NCBI RefSeq assembly: GCF_019204045.1
Contig: NZ_JAGSPC010000001.1
Coordinates: 124,001 to 188,000 of the forward strand
Reading direction: 5' to 3'
DNA from: Erythrobacter crassostreae
GTDB lineage: Bacteria > Pseudomonadota > Alphaproteobacteria > Sphingomonadales > Sphingomonadaceae
Length of the DNA stretch: 64,000 bases
Shown: piece by piece, positions 9,266-18,989 of the stretch
Position numbering within the stretch: position 1 is the first letter of the stretch
Layout: the number at the start of each line of letters is the position of its first letter
The notes under the pieces: model-generated
What the model saw: the letters and a program-made list of their open reading frames with translations, nothing else
Told to the model about the DNA's origin: nothing
The model's database searches: none
Translations under genes and position numbers: made by a program

Positions 9266-10228
9266 TTGGCTTTCTTGCGCTCAATATTGGTGCTCTTCGC
9301 GGTCTTGCTGCCGGGAGCACTGGCAGCGCAAGAGGCCGCCGAAGCTACACCGGTCAAACGCATCGCGCTCAGCTTTGATGACACGCCTAGGTTTGAAGGC
9401 GCGCTGTATTCCGATGATGAACGCTCGATCCGTCTGATCGCGGCTTTGCATGATGGCGATGTCAAACAGGCAGCGTTTTTCCTCAATCCGGGCAAGCTTG
9501 CAGAAAAGCCGGGCGGTCATGCGAGGATTGCAGCCTATGTCGCGGCCGGGCATGTGATTGCCAACCATACTTTCTCGCACCCGCAGCTGCGCGATACGGA
9601 TGCGCAAGCCTATATCAACGATATTGGCAGGGCGGCGAAGTGGCTCGACGGACGCGACGGCAATCGGCCTTGGTTCCGTTTTCCGTTTCTGGATGAAGGC
9701 GGGAAAGACAAGGTCAAACGCGATGCAATCCGCACAGCTTTGGATGAGCTCGGCCTGACAAACGGATACGTCACTATCGACGCATCCGACTGGTTCTACG
9801 ACTCAGAGTTTTCCAAATCGATGCGCGCGGGCAAGTCCGTGAATATAGATGCGATGAAAGAGCTTTTCGTCGAAAGCCATGTGGGCGCAGCGGAGGTCTA
9901 TGATCGGATCGCAAGGGACACGCTCGGACGCTCTCCGGCGCATGTCATGTTGCTGCACGAAAGCGACCTAACGGTCCTTGCTCTACCCGATCTCATCAAG
10001 GCGTTGAAAGCAGATGGCTGGGAATTCATCACCGCTGATGAAGCCTATGCCGACCCGATTGCCAAAGAAATGCCCGATGTGCCCTTCTCGCAAGGCACGC
10101 TTACAGAAATGATCGCGTGGGAGCGGGGTATGCCTGCGCCGCGCTGGTATGGTCGCAATGACACACGTATCGCAGGGCTGCTGTTTCGAGAACGCGTCTT
10201 GGGGGAAGCCCCCGAACCAGAGGAATGA
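9266..10228 (+). CDS. Secreted polysaccharide deacetylase (NodB/CE4-like)
   Basis: A 320-residue protein with an N-terminal signal peptide (hydrophobic segment ending ALAAQ). It carries the NodB-homology motifs: LSFDDTP (metal-binding and catalytic Asp pair), NHTFSHP (metal-ligand histidines), RFPF (motif 3) and LLHESDL (motif 5 His). It probably removes acetyl groups from a cell-wall or exported polysaccharide; the substrate is unknown. The reading frame opens with TTG at 9266, directly after the mmsA stop, with GGGG(T)AACGG just before. Its TGA overlaps the next ATG (ATGA), so translation is coupled to the lipoprotein gene. Confidence 0.83.
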   Translation: MAFLRSILVLFAVLLPGALAAQEAAEATPVKRIALSFDDTPRFEGALYSDDERSIRLIAALHDGDVKQAAFFLNPGKLAEKPGGHARIAAYVAAGHVIANHTFSHPQLRDTDAQAYINDIGRAAKWLDGRDGNRPWFRFPFLDEGGKDKVKRDAIRTALDELGLTNGYVTIDASDWFYDSEFSKSMRAGKSVNIDAMKELFVESHVGAAEVYDRIARDTLGRSPAHVMLLHESDLTVLALPDLIKALKADGWEFITADEAYADPIAKEMPDVPFSQGTLTEMIAWERGMPAPRWYGRNDTRIAGLLFRERVLGEAPEPEE

Positions 10229-10716
10229 GAATACGCACTACGCTATGTCTAACGCTTGCGGCAACGCTGTCTGCCTGCGGCGTATCGCCCGATCCGGCAG
10301 AACCACAACCGATAGAAACTCCCATTCCTGTCGAGCCGGATGGCGGCATTGGCGACGGGGCCGAACCCATTCCGGAAGTGACGGATGAAACGGATACAGG
10401 AGCGGTCATGATCCCCACCCGTTTCCAAGGAGTATGGGATTATGAAGGGGGTACCTGCTCCCCTGAAAGCGATATGCGAATGGAAATATCGGGCGATGAA
10501 ATTCTATTCTATGAATCCATCGGAACACTAAACGCGGTCTCGATAGATAATGAGGATGCAATCGTAACGCTCGATATGGAGGGCGAAGGCGACACATGGC
10601 AGCAATCGACCCGGTTTTCATTGGTCGGAGAGGGTGACGATCTGCGACTGCACACAACAGAAGGCGACCAGCCGAAGCAGGACGACGAATACCCTGCGAA
10701 GAAGTGTCCTGAATGA
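10225..10716 (+). CDS. Small lipoprotein of unknown function
   Basis: A 163-residue protein with a short signal ending in lipobox LSAC (Cys18), followed by a Pro/Glu/Asp-rich linker of about 45 residues and a compact domain from about residue 65 (FQGVWDYEGGTC onward). Cysteines near residues 78 and 161 could pair. It is acidic and probably anchored to the inner leaflet of the outer membrane. I do not recognise the domain. Its start overlaps the deacetylase stop and its stop overlaps the DUF1214 start, both as ATGA, so it belongs to a translationally coupled operon. Confidence 0.7.
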   Translation: MRIRTTLCLTLAATLSACGVSPDPAEPQPIETPIPVEPDGGIGDGAEPIPEVTDETDTGAVMIPTRFQGVWDYEGGTCSPESDMRMEISGDEILFYESIGTLNAVSIDNEDAIVTLDMEGEGDTWQQSTRFSLVGEGDDLRLHTTEGDQPKQDDEYPAKKCPE

Positions 10717-11327
10717 AGAGGGCACTGACCTACCTCGCTTTCGCAATCCTCGGCATAGGGATAGGCGCGTATTCTGCCTTGACGATGGCAGGTTTGCTGC
10801 CCGGTGACAGGCGCACCCAAGGACCAATTGAAATCAACAATTGGTACGGCGATTTTGCCATGGGGTCAGAGGATGCCAGCCCCTATTTTCGCGCGCGGAT
10901 CGCGCGGCACGGGTTGCTCGCTTTGGCGAACACCGAAGCGGTGTATTTTACCCGCACAGTGGACGACAGCGGACAGCCTTTCACGGAAGATTGCATGTAC
11001 CAGTTGAGCGGCGGCGCAATGCCCGCCCGATGGTGGTCAGTCACGCTATATAACGCGCAAAACTTCCTGCCAGACAATACCGATAGCGCGCTCAGTTTCG
11101 ATGCCAGCCGCGCAGATATGCAGAGCGATAATGGCTCTGGATGGTCGGCGGTCATTTCGCCTGCCAAGCCGGCCGATGACACAGGTTGGATTTCGAGCAA
11201 AGCGTCCGAAGCATTCGACCTGACACTGAGGCTATACGTGCCGAATGATGGCGTTCTGGAAGACCCGGAAGGGATGATTGACGCGCCTTCGGTCAAACGG
11301 CTTCAATGTTCAGGAGATGCCTCATGA
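10713..11327 (+). CDS. DUF1214-domain membrane-anchored protein
   Basis: A 204-residue protein with one N-terminal membrane segment (about residues 5-27, AILGIGIGAYSALTMAG), then a DUF1214 domain: EAVYFTRTVDDSGQPF, RWWSVTLYN and the C-terminal LRLYVPND block typical of the family. DUF1214 is usually fused behind DUF1254 in one long protein; here the two are separate adjacent genes in reversed order. The biochemical role of this family is not established. Both ends overlap the neighbours by four bases (ATGA). Confidence 0.82.
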   Translation: MKRALTYLAFAILGIGIGAYSALTMAGLLPGDRRTQGPIEINNWYGDFAMGSEDASPYFRARIARHGLLALANTEAVYFTRTVDDSGQPFTEDCMYQLSGGAMPARWWSVTLYNAQNFLPDNTDSALSFDASRADMQSDNGSGWSAVISPAKPADDTGWISSKASEAFDLTLRLYVPNDGVLEDPEGMIDAPSVKRLQCSGDAS

Positions 11328-11806
11328 AGCGGCTCGCCGGTCCGATAGCATGTAGCATTATCCTCGCCCTCGCCACGCATGCGGGAATTGTATATTTCGC
11401 GCCGTCTTTCATCATGGACCGCGCCTATACGATGATCGGAGAGCGAGGAACGCCCGTGCATGGGTTTCAACTGGCCCCGCAAATGCGCCCGGATACGCAG
11501 AGCGTTGTTCGACCATCTCCCGATCTTGCATATTCGGGATGCCGGTTTGATTTTGGCCAGGCTGCGAACGGCATTCGGGTAAAGATGGCTGCCTATGAGG
11601 GGTATTCCAGCCTGTCGTTCTTCGATGCGCAAACCAACAATTTTCGCACCATTCGCGGCAATGGCGAACCGCAGGAAATCACGCTCACTGCGAAAGACGC
11701 ACCGTCTGCCAAAGGCATTATTCTTATCCGGCGACTGGCCCCGACAGACGCGGACTATGCCCGTGTTATCGAGGCTGCACAAAACGACATCTGCGAGGCA
11801 CTATGA
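11324..11806 (+). CDS. DUF1254-family protein
   Basis: A 160-residue protein with an N-terminal membrane segment (IACSIILALATHAGIVY) and the short DUF1254 form found next to DUF1214 genes in alphaproteobacteria. The start at 11324 is chosen over 11306 because CAGGAG lies eight bases upstream and the ATG overlaps the DUF1214 stop. It probably forms a complex with the DUF1214 protein, since the two domains normally occur in one chain. That is inference. Its stop overlaps the RidA start by ATGA. Confidence 0.78.
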   Translation: MKRLAGPIACSIILALATHAGIVYFAPSFIMDRAYTMIGERGTPVHGFQLAPQMRPDTQSVVRPSPDLAYSGCRFDFGQAANGIRVKMAAYEGYSSLSFFDAQTNNFRTIRGNGEPQEITLTAKDAPSAKGIILIRRLAPTDADYARVIEAAQNDICEAL

Positions 11807-12189
11807 GACAGCGCGCCACATCCGGCTCTCCGTTCGAAGCGCAATTCGGGTTCTGCCGCGCCGTTCGCGAAGGCGACCGTATTCTTGTCGCGGGAACAGG
11901 CCCGATTGAGCCTGACGGGACGACAACGTCTGGCGATGCTGCAGATCAGGCGGCGCGATGTTTTGAGCTAATTATCGCAGCAATAGAAGAGCTTGGCGGG
12001 ACCGCGAAAGATGTCGTGCGCACCCGCATGCTGCTCACCGATTTTGATGATCAGGCAGCTGTGGGCGCTGTTCATGCACGATACTTCGGAGACGCTAAAC
12101 CAACGGCAACAATGGCAGGCGTGGCATGGCTATGCAGGGCAGAATGGAAAGTTGAGATAGAGGCCGAGGCGATCGTCAGCGCCCCCTAA
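11803..12189 (+). CDS. RidA/YjgF-family protein
   Basis: A 128-residue Rid-superfamily protein. The recognisable blocks are FCRAVREGDRILVAGTGPI, the helix with DQAARCFELIIAAIEELGG, and VVRTRMLLTDFDD. The latter contains the conserved Arg that in active RidA binds the carboxylate of enamine/imine substrates. RidA proteins hydrolyse reactive 2-aminoacrylate-type imines, but many subfamilies lack this activity and have unknown roles. It ends the coupled five-gene string starting at 9266. A convergent gene begins its stop only about 10 bases beyond. Confidence 0.85.
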   Translation: MRQRATSGSPFEAQFGFCRAVREGDRILVAGTGPIEPDGTTTSGDAADQAARCFELIIAAIEELGGTAKDVVRTRMLLTDFDDQAAVGAVHARYFGDAKPTATMAGVAWLCRAEWKVEIEAEAIVSAP

Positions 12190-12199
12190 CTTAGACAGC

Positions 12200-12619
12200 T
12201 TAAGCCGACACCCGAACAAACGGCATATTGACCCGCTCGGCTTCAAGTTTGCTCTCCATCTCGACAATCAAATCGCTTAGGTCATCCATCGCATCCAGAT
12301 CACTTGCAGGGATCAGTGCGCGCAGCCGCCGATTTGAATCCGCGACAAGGATCGCAGGCAAATCATGCCCGTAATTGGGATAGGCATCAGCGAAATCGTC
12401 ACGGTGGTGAAACACCGCATCCATCGGCAAGGACTTCAGAAACCGTTTCCACTCCCCGCGCATCGAAACCGGGCCGTAAGTCAGGGCGCAAAGCGAACAG
12501 GGATACGAGTCAGGCGCGAACTGTTTATGCGCTGCGTGGAGCAGCATATTCAACACGCCTCCATCGGCATTGTAGACGATCAAAAGCTGGGGTTTTTGCG
12601 GTGATTTGTGCCGGGCCAT
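12200..12619 (-). CDS. Conserved hypothetical protein with CxxC motif
   Basis: A 139-residue soluble protein of unknown function. It opens with a Lys-rich tip then a strand-like LLIVYNADGG, followed by a CSLC pair at about residues 42-45 inside a YPCSLCALTYG block. The end is acidic and helix-rich (DDLSDLIVEMESKLEAE). The layout resembles a small thioredoxin-like or metal-binding fold, but I cannot assign it. It lies convergent to ridA and divergent from the acyl-CoA dehydrogenase gene. No clear ribosome site precedes the ATG at 12619. Confidence 0.65.
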   Translation of the reverse strand: MARHKSPQKPQLLIVYNADGGVLNMLLHAAHKQFAPDSYPCSLCALTYGPVSMRGEWKRFLKSLPMDAVFHHRDDFADAYPNYGHDLPAILVADSNRRLRALIPASDLDAMDDLSDLIVEMESKLEAERVNMPFVRVSA

Positions 12620-12756
12620 ACCGATAGCTACGTCGGAGGAGCCAGTTTGGTTACATCCTTACGAAATATTTTTTGCGGCTTTCTGCATCGTACCAAGTAA
12701 AAACCACTGCCCGCCAGCCCTTTTCTCAGCAGCCGAAGACGCCTAGATACTAGCCC

Positions 12757-13902
12757 ATGACAGGACAATTTCAGCTCACCGAAGACCAGCTTGCGATCCA
12801 GGAAATGGCGCAGCGTTTCACTGCCGACAACATCACCCCGCATGCCGGAGAATGGGATGAGAAACATATCTTCCCAAAGGATGTGATCAAGCAGACCGCC
12901 GAGCTTGGTTTTGGCGCGATCTATGTTTCCGAGGAAAGTGGCGGCATTGGGCTTGGCCGGTTGGAAGCCGCGCTGATCATGGAAGCCATGGCCTATGGCT
13001 GCCCGACGACAAGCGCGTTCATCTCGATCCACAATATGGCCGCGTGGATGATCGACACATTCGGCAATGCGGATGTGAAAAAACGGTATCTGGACGATCT
13101 GATCAGCATGGAGAAAATCGCCAGCTATTGCCTGACAGAGCCGGGCAGTGGATCGGACGCGGCGGGCCTCAAAGCCAATGCAGTGCTTGATGGAGATCAC
13201 TATGTTTTGAACGGCACAAAGCAGTTCATTTCCGGCGGCGGTGTAAACGACGTTTATGTAACCATGGTCCGCACAAGCGAACACAAGACCAAAGGCATCA
13301 CCTGCCTTGTGATCGACAAGGACACACCCGGCGTCAGTTTTGGCGCGCCCGAGAAGAAACTCGGCTGGAACGCCTCGCCCACCGCGCAGGTCATTTTCGA
13401 AGACGCGCGCATCCCCGTGGCGAACCGTGTCGGTGATGAAGGCGAAGGCTTCCGCTTTGCGATGATGGGCCTCGACGGCGGACGGCTCAATATCGGCGCA
13501 TGTTCGCTTGGCGGGGCGCAGCGCTGTCTAGATGAAGCGATCGCCTACACAAAGGATCGTAAACAGTTCGATACGCCGATTGCCGATTTTCAGAACACCC
13601 AATTCATGCTCGCCGACATGGCAACCGATCTGGAAAGCGCGCGGGCGCTGCTTTATCTCGCTGCGGCCAAAGTCACCGACAACGCGCCGGATAAATCACG
13701 CTTTTCCGCGATGGCGAAACGGCTCGCCACCGACAATGGCAGCAAAGTCGTCAACGATGCGCTGCAATTATTCGGCGGCTACGGCTATCTCAAAGATTAC
13801 CCGATTGAACGGTTCTGGCGCGATCTGCGCGTGCATTCGATCCTCGAAGGCACCAATCAGGTTATGCGCATGATCGTAGGTCGGGATTTGCTGCGCCAGT
13901 AA
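12757..13902 (+). CDS. Acyl-CoA dehydrogenase, probable isobutyryl-CoA dehydrogenase
   Basis: A 381-residue FAD-dependent acyl-CoA dehydrogenase. Signature 1 (YCLTEPGSGSDAAGL) and the C-terminal LEGTNQVMRMIVGRDLL with catalytic Glu364 are intact. The QLFGGYGYLKDYPIERFWRD block is also typical. Its position directly before a 3-hydroxyisobutyryl-CoA hydrolase, an enoyl-CoA hydratase and mmsB points to isobutyryl-CoA as substrate, giving methacrylyl-CoA in valine degradation. Electrons would pass to ETF. Substrate choice is from context; 2-methylbutyryl-CoA is an alternative. Confidence 0.9.
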   Translation: MTGQFQLTEDQLAIQEMAQRFTADNITPHAGEWDEKHIFPKDVIKQTAELGFGAIYVSEESGGIGLGRLEAALIMEAMAYGCPTTSAFISIHNMAAWMIDTFGNADVKKRYLDDLISMEKIASYCLTEPGSGSDAAGLKANAVLDGDHYVLNGTKQFISGGGVNDVYVTMVRTSEHKTKGITCLVIDKDTPGVSFGAPEKKLGWNASPTAQVIFEDARIPVANRVGDEGEGFRFAMMGLDGGRLNIGACSLGGAQRCLDEAIAYTKDRKQFDTPIADFQNTQFMLADMATDLESARALLYLAAAKVTDNAPDKSRFSAMAKRLATDNGSKVVNDALQLFGGYGYLKDYPIERFWRDLRVHSILEGTNQVMRMIVGRDLLRQ

Positions 13903-13929
13903 TTGGTGCAGACACAGGAAAGGGGTTTC

Positions 13930-14988
13930 ATGACCCAAGACGTAGTTACACGGATCGACGGAACTGTCGGGCGTATCTCGCTAAACCGGCCTAAGGCGCT
14001 CCACGCGCTAACGCTGGATATGTGTCACGCGATGAGCACGGCGCTTAGCGAATGGGCGAATGATGACGCAATCGAAGCCGTTATCATTGATCATGTCGAA
14101 GGAAGTCGCGGCTTCTGCGCTGGAGGCGATATCGCTTTCCTGCGGGATTCCGCGCTGAACGATGGCGGCGCATCGGGTCGCAAATTCTTCCATGACGTGT
14201 ACCAGCTAAACCATCAGCTGTTCACTTTTCCGAAGCCCGTTGTCGCCTTTATGGACGGCATCACGATGGGCGGCGGCGTGGGCATTTCACAGCCCGCCAA
14301 GTTCCGCGTCGCGACCGAAAATACGCGCTTTGCCATGCCGGAAACCGGTATCGGCCTGTTCCCCGATGTTGGCGGCGGCTGGTACCTATCGCGGATCGGC
14401 GGGCGCTTGGGCCAGTTCCTTGCGCTGACTGGAGCACGGCTCGATGGGTCAGAGGCTCTCTGGACGGGCCTCGCGACGCATTACGTGCCGAGTGAAATGC
14501 TCGATGATATCAAGGCCCGCATTGTTGAACGGCCGGGCCGGATCGCAGGGATTTTGTCAGAGCCGGTCGGCACTCCCCCCGAAGCACGGATTGAAAAGAA
14601 CGCGCTGAAAATCGCTAAGCACTTCGCCTCTGACCGGTATGAGGATATCCTCGCGAGCCTTGAAGGCGCAATTGCTGACGGCGACACATGGGCAGAAAAA
14701 GAACGCGACACGCTGGGCACGAAAAGCCCGCAGACATGCAAGGTAGCGCTTCGCCAACTGGCGACGAGCACCGACCTGCCAACTTTCGCTGACAATATGG
14801 TGATGGAATACCGCATCGCATCGCGCGTGCTGACGCGGCCCGATTTTGCCGAGGGAGTGCGCGCAGTGATCACAGACAAAACAAACGATCCCAAATGGGA
14901 TCCGGCAACACCGGCGGAAGTGAGCGACGCGCTGATCGACAGCATTTTCGCACCCCTGCCAGCAGATGAAGAATGGAAGCCTCTATGA
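13930..14988 (+). CDS. 3-hydroxyisobutyryl-CoA hydrolase (crotonase superfamily)
   Basis: A 352-residue protein, longer than enoyl-CoA hydratases and of the normal length for HIBYL-CoA hydrolases. Diagnostic stretches are [23 protein letters not shown] and [21 protein letters not shown]. The last carries the catalytic Glu and the DVGG turn typical of the hydrolase group. It would release 3-hydroxyisobutyrate, the substrate of MmsB. The ATG at 13930 has AGGAAAGGGG upstream and is preferred over a TTG at 13903 fused to the previous stop. Its TGA overlaps the next ATG, so it is coupled to the hydratase. Confidence 0.9.
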   Translation: MTQDVVTRIDGTVGRISLNRPKALHALTLDMCHAMSTALSEWANDDAIEAVIIDHVEGSRGFCAGGDIAFLRDSALNDGGASGRKFFHDVYQLNHQLFTFPKPVVAFMDGITMGGGVGISQPAKFRVATENTRFAMPETGIGLFPDVGGGWYLSRIGGRLGQFLALTGARLDGSEALWTGLATHYVPSEMLDDIKARIVERPGRIAGILSEPVGTPPEARIEKNALKIAKHFASDRYEDILASLEGAIADGDTWAEKERDTLGTKSPQTCKVALRQLATSTDLPTFADNMVMEYRIASRVLTRPDFAEGVRAVITDKTNDPKWDPATPAEVSDALIDSIFAPLPADEEWKPL

Positions 14989-15782
14989 GCACCTACGAAA
15001 CGATCACTGTCGAGAAAAACGCAGGCGGGACCAAGGGCGTTACCTTGATGACGCTCAACCGGCCCAAGGCTTTGAATGCACTCAATTCAGGCATTCTCGC
15101 CGATTTGACTGCAGCGTTTGCCGAGTACAGCGAAGACGATACGCAGCTGTGCGCTGTGCTTACAGGATCGGGTGACAAGGCTTTTGCTGCGGGCGCTGAC
15201 ATTAAGGAGATGTCGGAAAAGGCCGCAGCGGATTTCTACCTCGATGATTTCTTCTCGCCGTGGACCAGCGAAATTGTGAAGAAAACCCGCAAGCCGTGGA
15301 TCGCAGCGGTCAACGGTTTCGCGCTAGGCGGCGGGTGTGAGCTCGCCATGATGGCGGATTTCATCATCGCGTCGGACAACGCCAAGTTCGGTCAGCCTGA
15401 AATCAAGCTGGGCGTAGCCCCCGGCATGGGTGGCTCGCAGCGCTTGACCCGCGCGATTGGCAAATCGAAATCGATGGAAATGTGCCTGACGGGCCGGATG
15501 ATGAGCGCTGACGAAGCAGAGCGCGCCAATCTGGTGGTGCGCGTTGTGCCGCAGGCCGATCTGCTCGCCGATGCGCTCAAAACAGCGGGTACTATCGCTT
15601 CAATGCCGCCAATGGCCGCAATCGCTAACAAGGAAATGGTCAACGCCGCGTTTGAAATGACGCTGGATCAGGGCCTGATCATGGAGCGCCGCATTTTCCA
15701 GATTCTCACCGCGAGTGAAGACAAAGCGGAAGGCATGGCCGCGTTTATCGAAAAGCGTGAGGGGAATTGGAAAGGCCGCTAA
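14985..15782 (+). CDS. Enoyl-CoA hydratase (short chain)
   Basis: A 265-residue crotonase with both catalytic glutamates: one in [11 protein letters not shown] and one in [15 protein letters not shown]. The oxyanion-hole stretch [10 protein letters not shown] is also standard. In this operon it most likely hydrates methacrylyl-CoA to 3-hydroxyisobutyryl-CoA, feeding the hydrolase encoded just before it. It may also serve general beta-oxidation. The start at 14985 forms ATGA with the stop of the upstream gene; an in-frame ATG at 14973 is less likely. Confidence 0.92.
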   Translation: MSTYETITVEKNAGGTKGVTLMTLNRPKALNALNSGILADLTAAFAEYSEDDTQLCAVLTGSGDKAFAAGADIKEMSEKAAADFYLDDFFSPWTSEIVKKTRKPWIAAVNGFALGGGCELAMMADFIIASDNAKFGQPEIKLGVAPGMGGSQRLTRAIGKSKSMEMCLTGRMMSADEAERANLVVRVVPQADLLADALKTAGTIASMPPMAAIANKEMVNAAFEMTLDQGLIMERRIFQILTASEDKAEGMAAFIEKREGNWKGR

Positions 15783-15807
15783 GGCCATCCATTCGGGGAG
15801 AGAGAAC

Positions 15808-16677
15808 ATGAAAATCGCCTTTATCGGACTTGGTAATATGGGCGGCGGAATGGCTGCTAACCTTGTGAAGGCGGGCCATGATGTGCGCGCTTTTGACCTT
15901 AGTCAGGATGCGCTCGACGCCGCGAAGGACGCAGGCTGCGCCACTTTTACCAGCGCGAAAGATGCCGTTGCAAATGCCGAGGCTGTCGTTTCGATGCTGC
16001 CAAACGGTGCAATCGTTAGAGGCGTTTATGGCGAGGACGTGATCGGCCTTGCCCCGACCGGCGCCGTGTTCCTTGATTGCTCCACCATCGATGTTGCCAC
16101 AGCCCGCGATGTGATCTCCTCTGCGACAGAGGCGGGATATGACATGGTCGATGCGCCCGTTTCTGGCGGTATCGCGGCGGCCAATGGTGGCACGCTTACC
16201 TTTATGGTCGGCGGCAGCGCCGACGCATTTGCGAGGGCCAAACCTATTCTCGAAGCGATGGGCAAAGCCGTGATCCACGCAGGGGACGCAGGCAACGGCC
16301 AAGCGGCGAAAATCTGCAACAATATGCTGCTTGCGATTCATATGGCGGGGACGTGCGAAGCCTTTGCCATGGCAGAAAAGCTCGGCCTTGATCCTCAGAC
16401 ATTCTACGACATTTCGTCCGTCTCTTCAGGGCAAAACTGGTCGATGACGAGTTATTGCCCGGTGCCCGGTGTCGGCCCGCAAAGCCCTTCTGATAATGAC
16501 TACCAAGGCGGCTTTGCTACCGCATTGATGCTGAAAGATTTGCGGCTCGCGATGGAAGCGGCGGACGCATCTGATAGCGCCGTGCCGATGGGCTCGCGCG
16601 CGGCGGCGCTTTATGAAAGCTTCGACGGGGCGGGTAATGGCGGGAAGGACTTCTCCGCCATCATCAAGACCTATTGA
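15808..16677 (+). CDS. mmsB: 3-hydroxyisobutyrate dehydrogenase
   Basis: A 289-residue beta-hydroxyacid dehydrogenase oxidising 3-hydroxyisobutyrate to methylmalonate semialdehyde with NAD. The Rossmann motif GLGNMGGGMAANL (residues 7-19), the substrate loop DAPVSGG and the catalytic Lys168 in GNGQAAKICNN are all present. The start at 15808 has GGGGAGAGAG just upstream; a longer in-frame opening at 15715 would overlap the hydratase. It completes the route from isobutyryl-CoA to the MmsA substrate. Its last 14 bases overlap the convergent gene at 16664. Confidence 0.93.
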   Translation: MKIAFIGLGNMGGGMAANLVKAGHDVRAFDLSQDALDAAKDAGCATFTSAKDAVANAEAVVSMLPNGAIVRGVYGEDVIGLAPTGAVFLDCSTIDVATARDVISSATEAGYDMVDAPVSGGIAAANGGTLTFMVGGSADAFARAKPILEAMGKAVIHAGDAGNGQAAKICNNMLLAIHMAGTCEAFAMAEKLGLDPQTFYDISSVSSGQNWSMTSYCPVPGVGPQSPSDNDYQGGFATALMLKDLRLAMEAADASDSAVPMGSRAAALYESFDGAGNGGKDFSAIIKTY

Positions 16678-17389
16678 TTTTCGCGATCTTGGTCTCAAGC
16701 CATTCGCGCGGAGCCCTGCGCCGGCCGATATCCGCGACGAATTCTTGACCGCGCGCAACGCTGCGCAATCTGTTGCCGCGCAACCACCGGTCAGCGCGGT
16801 CATGGTATGACAACCCGCCGCGTTTGAGCCAATCAGGCCGCTGCCAAAGGCTTGGCGGTCCGCCCGGCACGGATAGCCGCAGCGAGTCACTCGCGCGGTT
16901 CGCAGTGCGCCCCTCCCCGCGCCAGATCACATCATTCGCGCTGTGCATCGCCAATGCATGCGGATGGGCAATGTCGATCAAATCAGCCGGAATGCCGTCT
17001 GCAAGAGGGATTGTCTCTTCGACGCGCAAATAGCCAAAGATGCGGTGATGTGCCTCGCTAGTCTGCTCCTCGGCAAACAGGCCGAAAAACAGAAACACAT
17101 CGCCCAGCCCAACGCCCTGCCGTTCAAGATGCGTTTGCGCCGCGCTGTGCTGTCCAAAGACGCAAGTGCCGCCCTCAAGGAACACCGGATCGTGGTGGCA
17201 CAGATCGCCCGCGCCCAGCTTGCCTTTACTCGCTTTCGCCGCGTGATCGCCCAGCCCCAGATCGCCGTAAGTCGTCGCGCTCGCCGTGCCCGCCGGAATG
17301 GGTAGGCTTACAGGATGGCCCTCCAAAATTGGCGAAGGTCCACCGCCAGAAGAACTGTCGAAACCCTTGCGGCTAAAGACGATCTTCAC
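16664..17389 (-). CDS. Nmad3-like (nucleotide modification associated domain 3) protein
   Basis: A 241-residue protein starting with GTG and opening MKIVFSRKGFDSSSGGGPSP, followed by SLPIP. Other blocks are FGQHSAAQTHLERQGV, GDVFLFFGLF, LSYHDRADRW and SVARGQEFV. This matches my memory of the Nmad3 family, named by comparative genomics for association with DNA base-modification systems; no activity is known. The conserved N-terminal SRKGFDS and GQ(T/H)xxAQxHL blocks suggest an enzymatic site. It starts 11 bases after gcvPB on the same strand and so lies in the glycine-cleavage operon. I cannot verify the family by search. Confidence 0.6.
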   Translation of the reverse strand: MKIVFSRKGFDSSSGGGPSPILEGHPVSLPIPAGTASATTYGDLGLGDHAAKASKGKLGAGDLCHHDPVFLEGGTCVFGQHSAAQTHLERQGVGLGDVFLFFGLFAEEQTSEAHHRIFGYLRVEETIPLADGIPADLIDIAHPHALAMHSANDVIWRGEGRTANRASDSLRLSVPGGPPSLWQRPDWLKRGGLSYHDRADRWLRGNRLRSVARGQEFVADIGRRRAPREWLETKIAKINRS

Positions 17390-17399
17390 AGGGTGACGA

Positions 17400-18989
17400 T
17401 CATCCTACGGGCGCTTCCCATGCCAGCTTCGGCTTGCGCGCGGCGGCAGTCTCATCAAGGCGGCGACGCGGCGCATAATACGGCGCTTGTTTCATCGTCT
17501 CGTCACCATCCAGAGCGCGCTGCGCGACCGAACGGAACGCCGTGATGAACTGGTCAATCGATGCCTTGCTCTCCGTCTCTGTCGGCTCGACCAGCATCGC
17601 GCCGTGCACGACCAGCGGGAAATACACCGTCATCGGGTGATAGCCTTCGTCGATCAACGCCTTGGCCAGATCCAGCGTCGACAGATCGCCGCCGAAGTCT
17701 TTGTCGCCAAACAGAGCCTCGTGCATACACGGGCCGGCGTCCGCGAACGGCGCATGGAGCAGGTCTTCGAGGCTGCGCAGGATATAATTGGCGTTGAGCA
17801 CCGCATCCTCGGCCACCTGTTTCAGGCCGTCTGCGCCATGGCTGAGCATGTAAGTCAGCGCACGTGTGAACATGCCCATCTGGCCATGGAATGCCGTCAT
17901 CCGGCCAAAGCTGGAAAGCTCACCGCCGAAGTGCTCGCGGGCAAATTCGTCTGCCTGCTCTTCTTCGATCAGGTGAACCACGCCGTCCTTCGTGCGCGCA
18001 GTGTATGGCAGCGGCATATAGGGCGCGAGCGCCTCTGAAAGCACGACTGGGCCGGAACCTGGTCCGCCGCCGCCGTGCGGAGTGGAGAATGTCTTGTGAA
18101 GGTTGATGTGCATCGCATCAACGCCGAGATCGCCAGGGCGAACTTTGCCGACGATGGCGTTGAAGTTAGCCCCGTCACAATAAACAAAGCCTCCAGCTTC
18201 ATGAACCGCATCGCTGATTTCACGCATATCAGGCTCAAACAGACCACAAGTGTTGGGATTGGTGATCATCACCGCTGCCACATCTGGCCCTAAACGCGCC
18301 TTAAGCGCCTCGACATCCACTCTGCCTGCTGGTGTCGCGGGGATATTCTCAACCCGGTAGTTGGCAAAGGCAGCAGTCGCAGGATTGGTACCGTGCGCGC
18401 TCTCTGGCACAAGCACGACTTCGCGGGCGTTCCCGCGCGCTTCAAGCGCCGCACGAATACATAGGATACCGCAAAGCTCGCCGTGTGCCCCCGCTTTAGG
18501 GCTCATCGCGACGCTGTGCATTCCTGTAAGTGTCAGCAACCAGTGCGCCAGCTCGTTCACTACCTCCAGCGCGCCTTGCACTGTTTGCACGGGTTGCAGC
18601 GGGTGCACATCGGCAAAGCCTGGTAGGCGCGCCATCTTCTCATTTAAACGCGGATTGTGCTTCATCGTGCACGATCCGAGCGGGAAGAAGCCGAGGTCGA
18701 TACCGTAATTCTGGCGGCTGAGACGAGTGTAATGACGCACCGTTTCTGGCTCTGTCAGGCCGACCAGACCAATCGGATCAATACGTTCCAACCCGCCAAA
18801 GCGAGTGGCCGCACTCGCATCGACTGCTGGCAGATCGACGCCGGTCGTTTCCGCTTTGCCAATCTCAAAAATCAGTGGTTCTTCGAGCATCAATGCACGG
18901 TTGCCAGTGGTGGTTTGCGGGCCATTGTGCAGGCCGTCCTCGGCGACTTCCATCTGAGGTTTCCAGCCGGATTTGTTGGGCGCGTTCAT
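17400..18989 (-). CDS. gcvPB: Glycine dehydrogenase (decarboxylating) subunit 2
   Basis: A 529-residue C-terminal half of glycine decarboxylase (P-protein). The PLP lysine is K299 in [17 protein letters not shown], and [12 protein letters not shown] near residues 103-114 is another hallmark. With GcvPA it decarboxylates glycine and loads the aminomethyl group onto lipoyl-GcvH. Its ATG overlaps the gcvPA stop by four bases. The gene order T-H-PA-PB downstream of a glycine riboswitch indicates induction by glycine. Confidence 0.95.
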   Translation of the reverse strand: MNAPNKSGWKPQMEVAEDGLHNGPQTTTGNRALMLEEPLIFEIGKAETTGVDLPAVDASAATRFGGLERIDPIGLVGLTEPETVRHYTRLSRQNYGIDLGFFPLGSCTMKHNPRLNEKMARLPGFADVHPLQPVQTVQGALEVVNELAHWLLTLTGMHSVAMSPKAGAHGELCGILCIRAALEARGNAREVVLVPESAHGTNPATAAFANYRVENIPATPAGRVDVEALKARLGPDVAAVMITNPNTCGLFEPDMREISDAVHEAGGFVYCDGANFNAIVGKVRPGDLGVDAMHINLHKTFSTPHGGGGPGSGPVVLSEALAPYMPLPYTARTKDGVVHLIEEEQADEFAREHFGGELSSFGRMTAFHGQMGMFTRALTYMLSHGADGLKQVAEDAVLNANYILRSLEDLLHAPFADAGPCMHEALFGDKDFGGDLSTLDLAKALIDEGYHPMTVYFPLVVHGAMLVEPTETESKASIDQFITAFRSVAQRALDGDETMKQAPYYAPRRRLDETAAARKPKLAWEAPVG

